From NCBI RefSeq assembly GCF_028640845.1, contig NC_080543.1, positions 95,097,825-95,161,824 of the forward strand: 64,000 nucleotides of DNA, written 5' to 3'. Under the pieces are notes generated by a model that was not told where the DNA came from, made no database searches, and saw nothing but the letters and a program-made list of their open reading frames with translations. Below are positions 31,955 through 41,329 of the stretch, piece after piece (within the stretch, counting starts at the first letter, position 1; each line of letters starts with the position of its first letter). The DNA is from Ahaetulla prasina (lineage: Eukaryota > Chordata > Lepidosauria > Squamata > Colubridae). The translations under genes and the position numbers were made by a program.

Positions 31955-32095
31955 CCTCATATACCTGGTTCCAACACCTAGTACAAAATAGATAAGCCAT
32001 TATATTGTGTGAAGATGTCTGTGATCACTTGATCTCTCTTACCCCTCCCATGGAAGCCCAATGAGAGTGAGCAGAAAGTGAAGGGCCAAACAGGA
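31955..32095. repeat. Unclassified interspersed repeat, copy 2
   Basis: Matches 29690-29880 through CTGGTTCCAACACCTAGTAC, TGATCACTTGATCTCTCTTA and GAGAGTGAGCAGAAAGTGAAG, with deletions. Same orientation, 2.2 kb apart. Confidence 0.5.
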
Positions 32096-32261
32096 TGTGT
32101 GTAGAAATTATTGTTGATTGTTAGCAGCTCATTGAGTAGTGCATGAATGTGGAAAGCAAAATTATGATTGATTTAGTAAAAGTGCAAGATACAGTGAATA
32201 GATTGGTTTATAGATGGTTTTGCACAAGTATAAAACAGAATGTTGATTGTTGAATATGATA

Positions 32262-32410
32262 AGAGTAAAAGTAAAGGTTTTTCCTGTCCGGTCATGTCTG
32301 ACTCAAGGGGGTGGTACTCATTTCCATTTCTTAGCCGAGGGAACCAGAGTTGTCTGAAGATGCTTCTGTAGTCATGTGGCCAGCATGACTACAATGTGAC
32401 CATGTCATAC
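32262..32410 (-). mobile_element. tRNA-derived SINE, 3' portion
   Basis: AAAGTAAAGGTTTTTCCTGT, GGTCATGTCTGACTCAAGGG and GTAGTCATGTGGCCAGCATG match the left part of the fuller copy at 55745-56042, whose promoter end is on the minus strand. Only the 3' half is present here. Confidence 0.6.
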
Positions 32411-32439
32411 TGAAATTCAATACAATGCAAACATGAGCA

Positions 32440-33000
32440 ATAAGAATATAATCCAACCAATGTCTTACACTTCTAAAAAGCTGATTTTAACAAACTCAGA
32501 GAGACCCTAAGAAAGATTCCATGAATGAAAATTCTAAAAGGAACAGCAACTCAAGAAGCATGGGAAACTCTGTATAATATGATCATAAGAGCCCAGTCCA
32601 GCATAAAAATGAAAAAGAAAAGCAAGAAATCTAAGAAGAAACCAGCATGGTTGCACTAAGATCTCTCTGATAAACTGAAAGACAAAAAGGACAGGTACAA
32701 AAAATGGAAAGAGGGACAAATAACTAAAGCAGAATATCAGCAGACAGCCCGAATCTGTAAATCTGTAAAGATGAAGTCAGGAAAACAAAGGCTCAGAATG
32801 AACAGACTTGCAACAAAGTCAAAGATAATTTTTTCTAAAGTTTCTTTCAACATATAAATAATAAGAAAAAAAGTCAAGGAAACAGTCAATCTACTAAAGA
32901 GAGAAGATGGCAAGGAAGTAACAGGGAGCAGAGAGAAAGCAGAACTGTTTAACTCATTCTTTGCATCAGTCTTAATGCAAAAGAAACAAACAAACAAACT
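32440..33000 (+). pseudogene. CR1 LINE linker region between endonuclease and polymerase
   Basis: Broken plus-strand frames read TQEAWETLYNIIIRAQSS near 32545, KSKKSKKKPAWLH near 32625, KDRYKKWKEGQITKAEYQQT near 32685-32745, and EKAELFNSFFASVL near 32930-32975. This order (W/IxxxQ, PAWL, YKxWK, NKKxK, EKAExxNxFFASVF) is the linker that precedes the polymerase in CR1 proteins. Neither the endonuclease nor polymerase motifs are attached. Stops and frameshifts abound. Confidence 0.65.
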
Positions 33001-33139
33001 ATAGCCCAATCTACCAAAAATCTAACCATAAAAGACAATCTAAAATTAAAACGAGCAAGAAGATGGTTAGAGAACACTATCAGTGAGTATTACACATTAT
33101 TTTCTGCAGATGTTACCATGGGAACCCTGGTGATTTATA

Positions 33140-33330
33140 AACAAAGTTAGGAAGACTGTATGATGCAATATGGATTATGGATCTGAAAACAGAGCAAATA
33201 GATGAATTGGTATATTTTGGTAGGATGTTTTCTAAAGATGGGGAAATGGATGGAGAATTTGCAACATGGGAAAACTTTTATAGAAAAGTGATAGTTCATA
33301 AACAATCTTCTTCAAGGAATATGTCAGCCT
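33140..33330 (+). pseudogene. Non-LTR reverse-transcriptase C-terminal fragment, part 1
   Basis: A frame around 33190-33265 reads EQIDELVYFGRMFSKDGEMD, the YLGxxxSxDG segment just after the palm of many non-LTR polymerases. The sequence breaks at about 33330 where the Gypsy fragment begins and appears to resume at 35318. The clade is not identified. Confidence 0.5.
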
Positions 33331-33388
33331 TCGCTTGCTACTGATTTATTGATTTATTGCTCTGCTTGTTACGGCTGTCATTGTACCA

Positions 33389-34322
33389 TGTCCCAAAATC
33401 CCCTCAGCTAAAACTCTGGCTAAACTGTTTGTCCAACATGTGTATAGACTAGATGGGGTTCCGGAGTGAATAATCTCAGACAGAGGCATTCAGTTCACCT
33501 CCCGTTTCTGGAAAGAGTTCCTAGGGTTGTTAGGCTCTGCCCAGGGGTTAAGTTCTGCCCACCATCCTCAGACCAATGGGGCTTGTGAAAGAACTAACTC
33601 GGTATTGGAGCAATACCTTAGATGTTACATAAATTATCAGCAAGTCAACTGGGTGAAACTGTTGCCTTTCGCAGAGGTCACCTATAATAATTCTATTCAC
33701 AGCAGTACTGGTTTCACCCTGTTCAAGGTAGCCTCAGGTCAGGATTTTGTACCCAAACCAGAGTTACCTAGGGAGAAACCACAAATACCTTCATTAGCTG
33801 ATTGGATTGAACAGCTATGTAGTACTTGGATGGTAACATGTAAGGCCCTAGATGAAGCACACCGCACTCATAAGAAAAAAAGCTGATAAGAAAAGAACCC
33901 AGGCTAGGGATTACAAAGTAGGAGATAAAGTTTTCCTTTCCACCAAGTACTTACAAACTACCCAAAGTCAAAAAAGCTTGGACCTAAATATGTGGGTCCT
34001 TTCCCTATTGTACACATAGTGAACCCTGTTACAGTGCAGTTGGAATTACCAAAATCTTTAAGGAGGATTCATCCTGTGTTTCATGTTAGTTTACTGAAAC
34101 CCAAGCATATTTCCTCCCTCCATCTGGACCATACTCATAGAAAGAGAGCAGCATTTTGAAGTCAAGGAAATATTGGATTCTAGGAAACATCAGGGAAAAG
34201 TACAGAATTTGGTGGCCTGGAAACACTTCCCCTTAGCTCAAGCTGAATGGGTGAACAAGCACAATGTAAGAGCTCCGAAGCAACTGCAATTGTTTTATTC
34301 TAAATACCCTGATAAGCCTTAG
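33389..34322 (+). pseudogene. Gypsy (chromovirus) integrase and chromodomain remnant
   Basis: This is the 3' end of a Ty3/Gypsy pol gene, whose integrase inserts element cDNA into chromatin and whose chromodomain binds histone marks. The core shows SDRG (second catalytic Asp) near 33477-33488, HHPQTNG near 33556 and the ER glutamate near 33588. The GPKYVGPFP segment near 33985 and [10 protein letters not shown] near 34066 form the GPF/Y module. A chromodomain follows at about 34155-34318 ([24 protein letters not shown]), ending in TAG at 34320. The first catalytic Asp, RNase H, polymerase and gag are absent; several frameshifts break it (the longest frame is 33527-33886). Confidence 0.85.
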
Positions 34323-34469
34323 TTTCCCTTTTACTCTGTTTTTTTTTTTTTTGTAAGACTAAAGTCTCTTCTGCAGGAGCGCTGAATGTCAGCCTCCACA
34401 TGCTACTTTAATTGTTTTACTACTTAGATTATTGTTTTACTGGTTAGTTAATTGTTATATTGTTTTCTT

Positions 34470-34856
34470 TAGTGTTAAGTATTGGGAATGGAGTACTGTG
34501 CCTTTAAAGCTGCTTCGGCTACCATAAAAGGGGGGAGGAGTTTTATCTTGAAACGAAACCCATTGATTCAAATTCCAAGATTGGGCTTATGCCAATGAAC
34601 TCTGCATACCATAGAAGTGGAAGCCACCGGAAGAAGAACGCCACGTGAGGCCTAAGGAGAAATGGATTGGACTAGACTGTTTGACCTTTGGAGGGAGGAG
34701 GGATGTATGAGGGATATGTATGTGTAAGTCACTCCTACTATTCAGATCTTGCTTTTCTTTCGTGCCATCAGTTCATGCTTAGTAAAAGATACCTTTCTCT
34801 GCAATACATGGAGTTGGGGTTTTCTTTCTTGAGTTTTGAAAGGAAGCACATGTGAC
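34470..34856 (+). mobile_element. Gypsy LTR 1, approximate limits
   Basis: Directly downstream of the pol remnant. Its right half (CAGATCTTGCTTTTCTTT, GTTCATGCTTAGTAAAAG, CTTGAGTTTTGAAAGGAAG, CACATGTGACA) aligns with the second LTR at 34930-35317. The left limit is uncertain; a purine run AAAAGGGGGGAGGAG sits at 34527-34541. Confidence 0.6.
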
Positions 34857-34931
34857 AGCTACTGATTTATTGATTTATTGCTCTGTTTGCTCTCTACTGT
34901 TTTATTCATTTATTGCTCTGCTTGCTATGGC
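34857..34931. repeat. Two 35-bp direct repeats between LTRs
   Basis: CTACTGATTTATTGATTTAT + TGCTCTGTTTGCTCT is followed by a diverged second copy CTACTGTTTTATTCATTTAT + TGCTCTGCTTGCTAT. A third copy precedes the integrase remnant at 33338-33388, where it runs into GGCTGTCATTGTA as at 34929-34941. Confidence 0.75.
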
Positions 34932-35317
34932 TGTCATTGTAACAGAGGGAGGGAGGAATTTGCCTTGATTATGGGAGAAGGGGGGAGGCAAGCTGGTGGA
35001 GATGCTGTGAGATTTGGAAGAATTTTCCCTCAGTGTTTCTCTGCAATTAGGATAACCCATCAAGGCCAACCGTCTGGGCATACCAGAGGGATGGAGCCAT
35101 GTGAAGCTGCACCCTATGTGGATTGGATAATACTGACTGGAGCTTTGGGGAGAGGGTTTGGGGAATATTTCCTATATGTGATTTTCCCGCCTATTGCTTC
35201 AGATCTTGCTTTTCTTTGGTTGCATTCAGTTCATACTCAGTAAAAGTACCTTTATCTATGAAAATGGAGTTGGGTTTTTTTTTTTCTTGAGTACTGAAAG
35301 GAGGCACACCTGACACA
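34930..35317 (+). mobile_element. Gypsy LTR 2, approximate limits
   Basis: Begins TGTCATTGTAACAGAGGGAG and ends GGAGGCACACCTGACA; TG...CA ends suit an LTR. It aligns with LTR 1 through GGATTGGATAATACTGACTG, CAGATCTTGCTTTTCTTTGG and CTTGAGTACTGAAAGGAGGC. The 121-codon frame 34878-35243 is chance. Confidence 0.6.
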
Positions 35318-35583
35318 ATATTTTTTTATTCACAAAGCATGGTTCCGTCTGTTTTGTTTTATGGAAACATGGAGAGGGTATGTTCAGGGAATATAAAAGC
35401 AAGTTAAGTGTCGGTGAATTGATGATTTAAGAAGTATGAGTGTTATGAATAAAAAAAGAGTTAGAAGTTGTGGGCCGAATGAATGTGAATTGAAAATTGA
35501 GCAACCAATATAAAGGAAATACACTGAAGTGGCTTGGTCATACCTAGACAATGATTGAGGTTCAAATCACAAAACAAGCATAC
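35318..35583 (+). pseudogene. Non-LTR reverse-transcriptase C-terminal fragment, part 2
   Basis: After LTR 2 a plus frame shows elements of a polymerase tail: a YGSETW-like remnant near 35350, then QYKGNTLKWLGHT near 35510-35542 and ITKQAYQ near 35563-35583. The order YGSE, LRWxGHV, LTKQIY is common in non-LTR C-termini. It ends at the hAT MITE and seems to resume at 35739. Confidence 0.5.
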
Positions 35584-35738
35584 CAGGGGTGGATTCTACT
35601 TACCTTTACTACCGGTTCGCATTGTGCCCATGAGCGCATGCGCAGATCACTTTTGATGACATTCGGGTCAGTGGGCGAAACCTCCTGCCAGTTTTACTAC
35701 CGGTTCTATAGAACAAACCAGTGGGCAACCCATCACTG
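35584..35738. mobile_element. hAT MITE, CAG(T/G)GGTG family, 155 bp
   Basis: Left end CAGGGGTGGATTCTACTTAC, right end GGGCAACCCATCACTG; ACTACCGGTTC occurs near both ends. Flanks AAGCATAC (35576-35583) and AAGCAAAT (35739-35746) match 6 of 8. It interrupts the reverse-transcriptase tail. Confidence 0.75.
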
Positions 35739-35860
35739 AAGCAAATGAAATAAAAGTGACTAGATTAAAAGGAAAAGGAAGACTTAAAAAGTCCTGGTTG
35801 GATTCAGTTGATTAGATCCTCAAGTAGAGAAAAGTAAGAAGTCTGAAAAACAAAAAGCAG
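35739..35860 (+). pseudogene. Non-LTR reverse-transcriptase C-terminal fragment, part 3
   Basis: Frame VTRLKGKGRLKKSWLDSVD at about 35757-35812 fits the GRxRKTWLDxV end that follows LTKQIY in such proteins. Joined in order with parts 1 and 2 this suggests one polymerase tail split by a Gypsy element and a MITE. Confidence 0.5.
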
Positions 35861-36632
35861 TGTTTGAATTGGTATCTAGAGATGGTAGAATAGAACCAAG
35901 AATGGTTTACAAAGATAGAAAGATATGTCAAGGTTTAGCTATATTTCTTTTTCTTATCTCCTGCCTTTATTTTGCTTGCTATTTCTTAATATTTTTCAAA
36001 GTCTGCATAGTGTTGCTTATTCCGACGGGGAATAGCACGATGGATAAGTATGTAAGGGCTACATGAGACAAAATGAAGAGAATGAAGAAATCTATGCTGC
36101 TAATTCCCTTGATGCAAGATGTTCATTTCAAGATGTAATCAAATTTACAAGAATTCCCCAAAGAGTTTTCACACTATTACTCAAATTAAAGAGAAAATTT
36201 GATCTTGGTGGCAGTTTTTGATGTAGTTGGCAGGCAGGCAATCACTCTCTAAAATGTGCTATATCCTCAAGAGGCTGAGAGCCTTTTCGTCATGGATTTT
36301 CTTGGCTAATACCCACAGCAGATAAATGGTTTGCACCATAAGAAAGCTGGCAATAGGAAAGGTTTTACATTCAAGCGTCAGAGAAAAAGGCTGAGAACTA
36401 AAAGGAAACTAGCATATTATGAAGAACATTTTATTTTAAAAAGACAAAGAAGAAATATTCAATAACACCAGGTGAGGATTTTAAACCAGAATCTTCCTTA
36501 GCACTCTGAATAAATCTGGTCTAACATCCTTTCTTTACTTGCATCTATCTAACTGTGGCACTAAGCCACCACAGCCGCCTTTGTGTTCTGCATAGCCTGT
36601 ATCCCAATTGCCAGCCCATAACTGAGGCAGCC
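35861..36632. other. No gene recognised
   Basis: Anonymous sequence without a nameable repeat. Confidence 0.45.
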
Positions 36633-36645
36633 TTTTAAAATCCTT

Positions 36646-37628
36646 TTTTTCCCCAAAAAAGTTTATTAAATATACAATTTTAAAACATTAGACATAGTGC
36701 AACTAGTCTGGTACATAATTTTCTAACACTTTTTCTTTTGTGTAGATTACAATATAACTTTGTGCTTATTCCATATATACTTTTTTGTACATTCAATCAC
36801 ACTCCAGTTACATACATATTCCCTTCATACTATTCAAATCCTGTTTACTCCTTTCTAATATTTCTTATAATATTTTATTTATTTTTTCCCCTATTTTTCA
36901 CTTTGTTTCTAATTCTCTATCCCTACATTCCTCCTTTTCTCTAGCCATTTATAAAACATATTCCAGGTTTCATAGAATTCCGATTCATCTTTATCTTTGA
37001 GCTCCATCATTAACCTGTCCATTTCTGCACAGGTCAATATTTTATTGATTATTTCTGCCTCCTGTGGGTTCTCTCTGCATTTCCAATTTTGTGCGTAGCT
37101 CAACCTCACTGCTGTTAATATGTGTACCATTATATTTCTTCTTTTTTGTAATTATCCCTTTCTATGCTCAAAAGTAAGAGTTCTGGCATCATATCTATCG
37201 TCTGGTTTAACATCTCTTCTAGCCACTGTTTTATTTGAAGCCAAAAGTCCTTGGCTTTCGGGCATTCCCACCACATATGCTAGTAGGTACCTAGTGTTGC
37301 TTTGCATTTCCAACATTTCGGTGAGCAATTTTTGCATATCTTGGCCAGTCTTGTGGATGGGAGATGCCACCTATAAAACATCTTGTATTGATTTTCTTTG
37401 TATGCTGTGACTAGGGTAAGTTTTCTGTTCCTCTCCCATAGTTTTTGCCAGCTATCTAGATCGATGCCATATCCAAAATTCTTGCTCCAGGTGAGCATGG
37501 TCTCTTTTACTTGCTCTTCTATCATGTTGTAATCTAGTAGATATTTGTATAATTTTCTAATCATCTGCACATCTGCCTCTTGTAGGATTTTGCCCAATTC
37601 TATAGGTTCAGTCCTTATGCCCCATTCA
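36646..37628 (-). mobile_element. L1 LINE, 5'-truncated, with 13-bp target duplication
   Basis: TTTTAAAATCCTT occurs at 36633-36645 and 37629-37641, an exact target-site duplication. The minus-strand element ends with AATAAA (plus TTTATT at 36662) and a short A tail next to the left duplication. These are the marks of L1 target-primed reverse transcription. Length 983 bp; only the end of ORF2 and the 3' UTR are present. Confidence 0.9.
36909..37620 (-). pseudogene. L1 ORF2 C-terminal domain remnant
   Basis: Minus-strand frames show WSKNFGYGIDLDSWQKLW near 37470, KMFYRWHLPSTRLAKI near 37370, then KCWKCKATLGTY and HMWWECPKAKDFW near 37240-37310. The Cys-Cys-His-Cys arrangement (CWKC ... HMWWEC) is the C-terminal zinc-knuckle-like motif of L1 ORF2. 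A stop between GTY and HMWW and later frame changes disable it. Endonuclease and polymerase are lost by truncation. Confidence 0.85.
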
Positions 37629-37641
37629 TTTTAAAATCCTT

Positions 37642-38265
37642 AATTGTAACATTTCTCTCTTTATCCTGAGACAGAGTTTGAATCAAATACAAACTGATAT
37701 GCTTTGCCAACCACTCTTGTTATGCAGTCAGGTAAGTCTTAGAAGGTGGAATCGGCTTGTGCCAATGTCCAGTTTAGGCTGGTATGGACATGCTCCTTCC
37801 CTTTTTACTTACCAGTTGCTCTTCTTCAAGGCCATACAGTTTGGGAGGGGGAGAGTCCAATTCTTTCAGACTGGTCTCTTTCTCTGTACCTGCCAGGTAT
37901 CCAAGCTGACTCCAGTTCAGAGACATGGTGAAGCAGAGAGAAAGCGCTAATCTAACCATCTCTGTAGGAAACATTTTGATCCCTTTTAAACAGTGATTTA
38001 GCTTCCTTCTCAAAAAGTAGTAAACCTCTGTTCAAAGAAAAGTCCAATATCAGCTGCTACCTCATGAACACAGGTTTTGTGCTTTCTGAAATTGAGCTAA
38101 ACTTTTGGAACATAGGTTCTAAGAAACATGTTCTTCTGCAAGTGGACAGCTGGGTTCCTTTTGAATGTATTCCTGCATAACACTTGTGCAAAACCATTTC
38201 TCCCAATTTAAGGTATGTATACCCAACTTTTTAAGGAATCAGGAGACAGAATTAAATATTTTCTT
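37642..38265. other. No gene recognised
   Basis: Anonymous sequence; overlapping open frames at 37678-37950 and 37774-38013 are on opposite strands and show no motif. Confidence 0.45.
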
Positions 38266-38560
38266 TTTATTTACAGGATTTATATAGCCAGCTGTTTCAT
38301 ACAATGACTCTAAGAGGCTCAGCTCACCACAGTCCATAAAACATAGTTAAGAACAAAGGTACCCTGTTCCCACAAAGTACCAGGCCAAACAACCTCTCAG
38401 CAAAACCTCCATTCAAGCCCAATTCCTGAGGAAGAACCAGGTTTTCATAGCCCTCCAGAAGGCTAAAAGGATAGGGAAAGAGGTTCTGCTCTATTATAGT
38501 AGGAGAACATATTCTTGGTAGTATCACCTTGAAAATATTGTTGTGTACAGATAACGTTGG
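38266..38560 (-). mobile_element. Probable L2-like LINE 3' end
   Basis: TTTTTATTTACAGGATTTAT, ATAGCCAGCTGTTTCATACA and GAACCAGGTTTTCATAGCCC resemble in complement the tail and C-terminal coding region of another L2-like LINE subfamily. No frame survives well enough to confirm. Confidence 0.45.
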
Positions 38561-39340
38561 CATAAGAACTTTACATTTCATCCTGTCCTCATTCCTGATT
38601 TAGTAAATACGTTGCCACTGAGGAGCCTTTCTGAAGAATTATTTTCAACAGATGTGATGCAAATTCCATCAGGAATTCATTCCAAGTAGCATACTTTATA
38701 TTGCCCAGGAGAATGTTATCCACTCTTGTTATCCTAGTTCTCTGATCTTCTGAATTATAACTTTCTCACCAATCATTTTTAATTCAGAGATGTCAGATTT
38801 GCACTACCACTTCTTTGCACTGCAAGGAATTAAAGTGCATAATCCACAATATTGTGGCAGGAATTTCATAGAATAATAATCTTCTTTACTGCATAGTATA
38901 ATCATTTCTTAATTGTAGAGACTGTTTTTTCTGTATTTAATGTGATTTCCAGAATTCTTCATTAAAAGGTTTTTATTTTCCCTCACTGTTTTTATATGAC
39001 CTATATGTCATATAAATATAATTACAATTTGTATTTTTTTAAAAAAACTTTCCAAAAGCTCTCAAGAGGAAAAGATTCAAAGATTCAAGTATCTGGGAGA
39101 TCAAAGGGTCCATTTTTTTGCTCAACCTGCTTCAATGTATTATAGTACACATCTACTGATAGGTAATACATTCCCTACATTCCTTTTGAAATGAGAGGAA
39201 AGCTTTTAGCTTTTATACTTTCTTTTAACTTTCCAAGCTGAAGTTGGTGGGGGGGGGTGTTAGTTAAAAAAGGTGCTCCACACACACACTCACACACACA
39301 CACAACATGTGCAAAGCACATGTGCAGAGCACATGTTTAA
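38561..39340. other. No gene recognised
   Basis: Anonymous sequence with a G run at 39250 and a short CA repeat at about 39280-39304. Confidence 0.45.
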
Positions 39341-39344
39341 CATA

Positions 39345-39560
39345 ATGCTTAAGGTACCAGCCTAGAAACTGAGATGTAAATTTTTGTCCTACTTTAGACA
39401 TCAAGCAAATTGGGTGACTTTGGGCCAGTCACTTTCTCTCAGCCCTAGAAAGAAGGCAAACCACTCCTGGGCGGCGGGGGGGAGGGGGGGAATGTTGTCA
39501 AGAAAATTGCTGATGCTTATCCAAGCAGTCACCAGGAATCAAGAGTGACTCAAAGGCAGA
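39345..39560 (+). mobile_element. tRNA-derived SINE, 3' part
   Basis: GGTACCAGCCTAGAAACTGA, GGTGACTTTGGGCCAGTCAC, AAGGCAAACCACTCCTGG and TCCAAGCAGTCACCAGGAAT match the SINE at 61028-61262 and, in complement, 3700-3950. A G-rich expansion at 39473-39490 interrupts it. Confidence 0.65.
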
Positions 39561-39869
39561 GAGAAAAAGAGGAAAATGCATTAAATGGGGAAAAAAACAT
39601 GCACTGAATATTTCTCCAAAGTACTGATATTGCCAAAGATCTGAAGCAACTGTTTAATCCTTTGGTGTTACAAGCCAAAGCTTTAGTCTGTATAAAATCT
39701 GCCACTTAGATAAATCTCAAACAGACTTCACTGAGCAGATATTATTCTTCCCAGCTATATTGAAGCTGGTAAAGATGGTGGGCAAATTCTTTATTTATTT
39801 ATTGTCAACGACTACTTCAGCTTCAACCACAACAACACAAGCACACAATAAATGCAAACTTAAGGGTAA

Positions 39870-40172
39870 ACCACTCCAAACTCGACAGCAGAAAATACGA
39901 CTTCAACAACGAAGTGGTCAATGCCTAGAATGCACTACCTGACTCTGTGGTTTCTTCCCCAAACCCCCAAAACTTTAACCTTAGACTATCTACCTTTGAT
40001 CTCACCCCATTCCTAAAGAGGTCTGTAAGGAGCATGCATAAGCGCACCAACATGCCTACCGTCCCTGTCCTAATACCCCCTTTTTATTTGTAACCAACTT
40101 ATGTATTCACAATCATGTTTATACTTTTATCTGTAATCTTATATATGCTTGACAAAATAAATAAATAAATAA
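39870..40172 (+). mobile_element. LINE 3' end with AAAT tail (clade uncertain)
   Basis: Broken frame with an FNNEVVNA-N-LPDSV-type ending (TTCAACAACGAAGTGGTCAA, GCACTACCTGACTCTGTGGT), then AACTTTAACCTTAGACTATC, and a 3' UTR ending TGACAAAATAAATAAATAAA. LPDSV before the stop is common to CR1/L3-like LINEs. I cannot name the clade. Confidence 0.55.
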
Positions 40173-40584
40173 TCTTATTTTAACTTAACCAATACACCCA
40201 TAACAAATTCACAATTTGAAACGTAAATCTTGCAATTCTCCAATTTTGCACTGCAGTTTGCTAACAATGAAAAATATCCTGTATACTAAGAAGAGATTCA
40301 TACAAAAATACAAATATTCATAGAAAAAGTATGAAATCTATTAGAAAAAGCAACAAATTCACCCACGCACAAATACATGTATATATATACATATTATACA
40401 AATTGCAATCAAAACAAAACAAGTCATTTCAAAAATGTTATTATGCATTAAATACATATAGATTTTAGTATAAACTTAAAAAAATGAACTTCAGTTCATT
40501 AAAATACACATAGCTTATGCATTTTAATCAGATGTGTTAGGGAGAACAAGTAGTACCTGAATCCAACTGAAAATCGGAAGATTT
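40173..40584. other. No gene recognised
   Basis: A/T-rich anonymous sequence. Confidence 0.45.
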
Positions 40585-40853
40585 TGGGGCTTTTGGTGGC
40601 TCAGCAGACTAAGTCTGTCTGTTATTAACATAGCTGCTTGCAATTACTGCAAATTAAAGTCCCATCAGGCCCAAGGTTGACTCAGCCTTCCATCCTTTAT
40701 AAGGTAGGTAAAATGAGGACCCAGATTGTTGGGGGCAATAAAGTTGACTTTGTATATAATATACAAATGGATGAAGACTATTGCTTAACACTGTGTAAGC
40801 CACCCTGAGTCTTCAGAGAAGGGCGGGATATAAATTCAAATTTTAAAAAAAAA
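40585..40853 (+). mobile_element. Sauria-like SINE with L2-type tail, copy 2
   Basis: Same structure as 17566-17842: CTTTTGGTGGCTCAGCAGAC head, AAGGTTGACTCAGCCTTCCA core, and a CCACCCTGAGTCTTCAGAGA + AGGGCGGGATATAAATTC tail with A run. The B box (AAATTAAAGTCCCATCAGG) is more degraded than in other copies. Confidence 0.85.
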
Positions 40854-41329
40854 AGGCTGTGCATAGGAGACCTACTTGCAATCTGAGGTTTGGAGTGCTT
40901 TCGCAAGGAAGACTGGGCAGATTCCCAAGGCAAGGTGCACCATGCTGATAGGCATCCTACCCCCCAAAAGAGTGAAATGCTGAGGGTGGAGGTTCATTCT
41001 CCAAGCCTGTGGGTTGGTTTCTGAACATTTACCTGAACAGGTTAGGTAACATCTTCAGCAAAACTTAGGGGTTGTCCATGTCTGTATTCTGCCTATAAAA
41101 GCTTTGTTAACCAGTAGGTCTTGTGATGGGGAGGTTATGTCAGGGGATGAGTCTTGTGATAGGTCAGGTGTGGGTCACAATTTGGTCTGATTTTTTTTAC
41201 ATCTGAAAAACCTTGCATTTTAATAGGGGTATAGCGGTATAGAGGTATCCACTGTAAATCTGAGAATTATGCAGCATATGCCTGTCTGTTAATCCCAGAG
41301 CAATTTAGCTCCTTCATCTTCTTTTATTT
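40854..41329. other. No gene recognised
   Basis: Anonymous sequence. Confidence 0.45.

Noticed and set aside
34878..35243. 121-codon plus frame
   Set aside because: Falls within the second Gypsy LTR; no protein family recognised.
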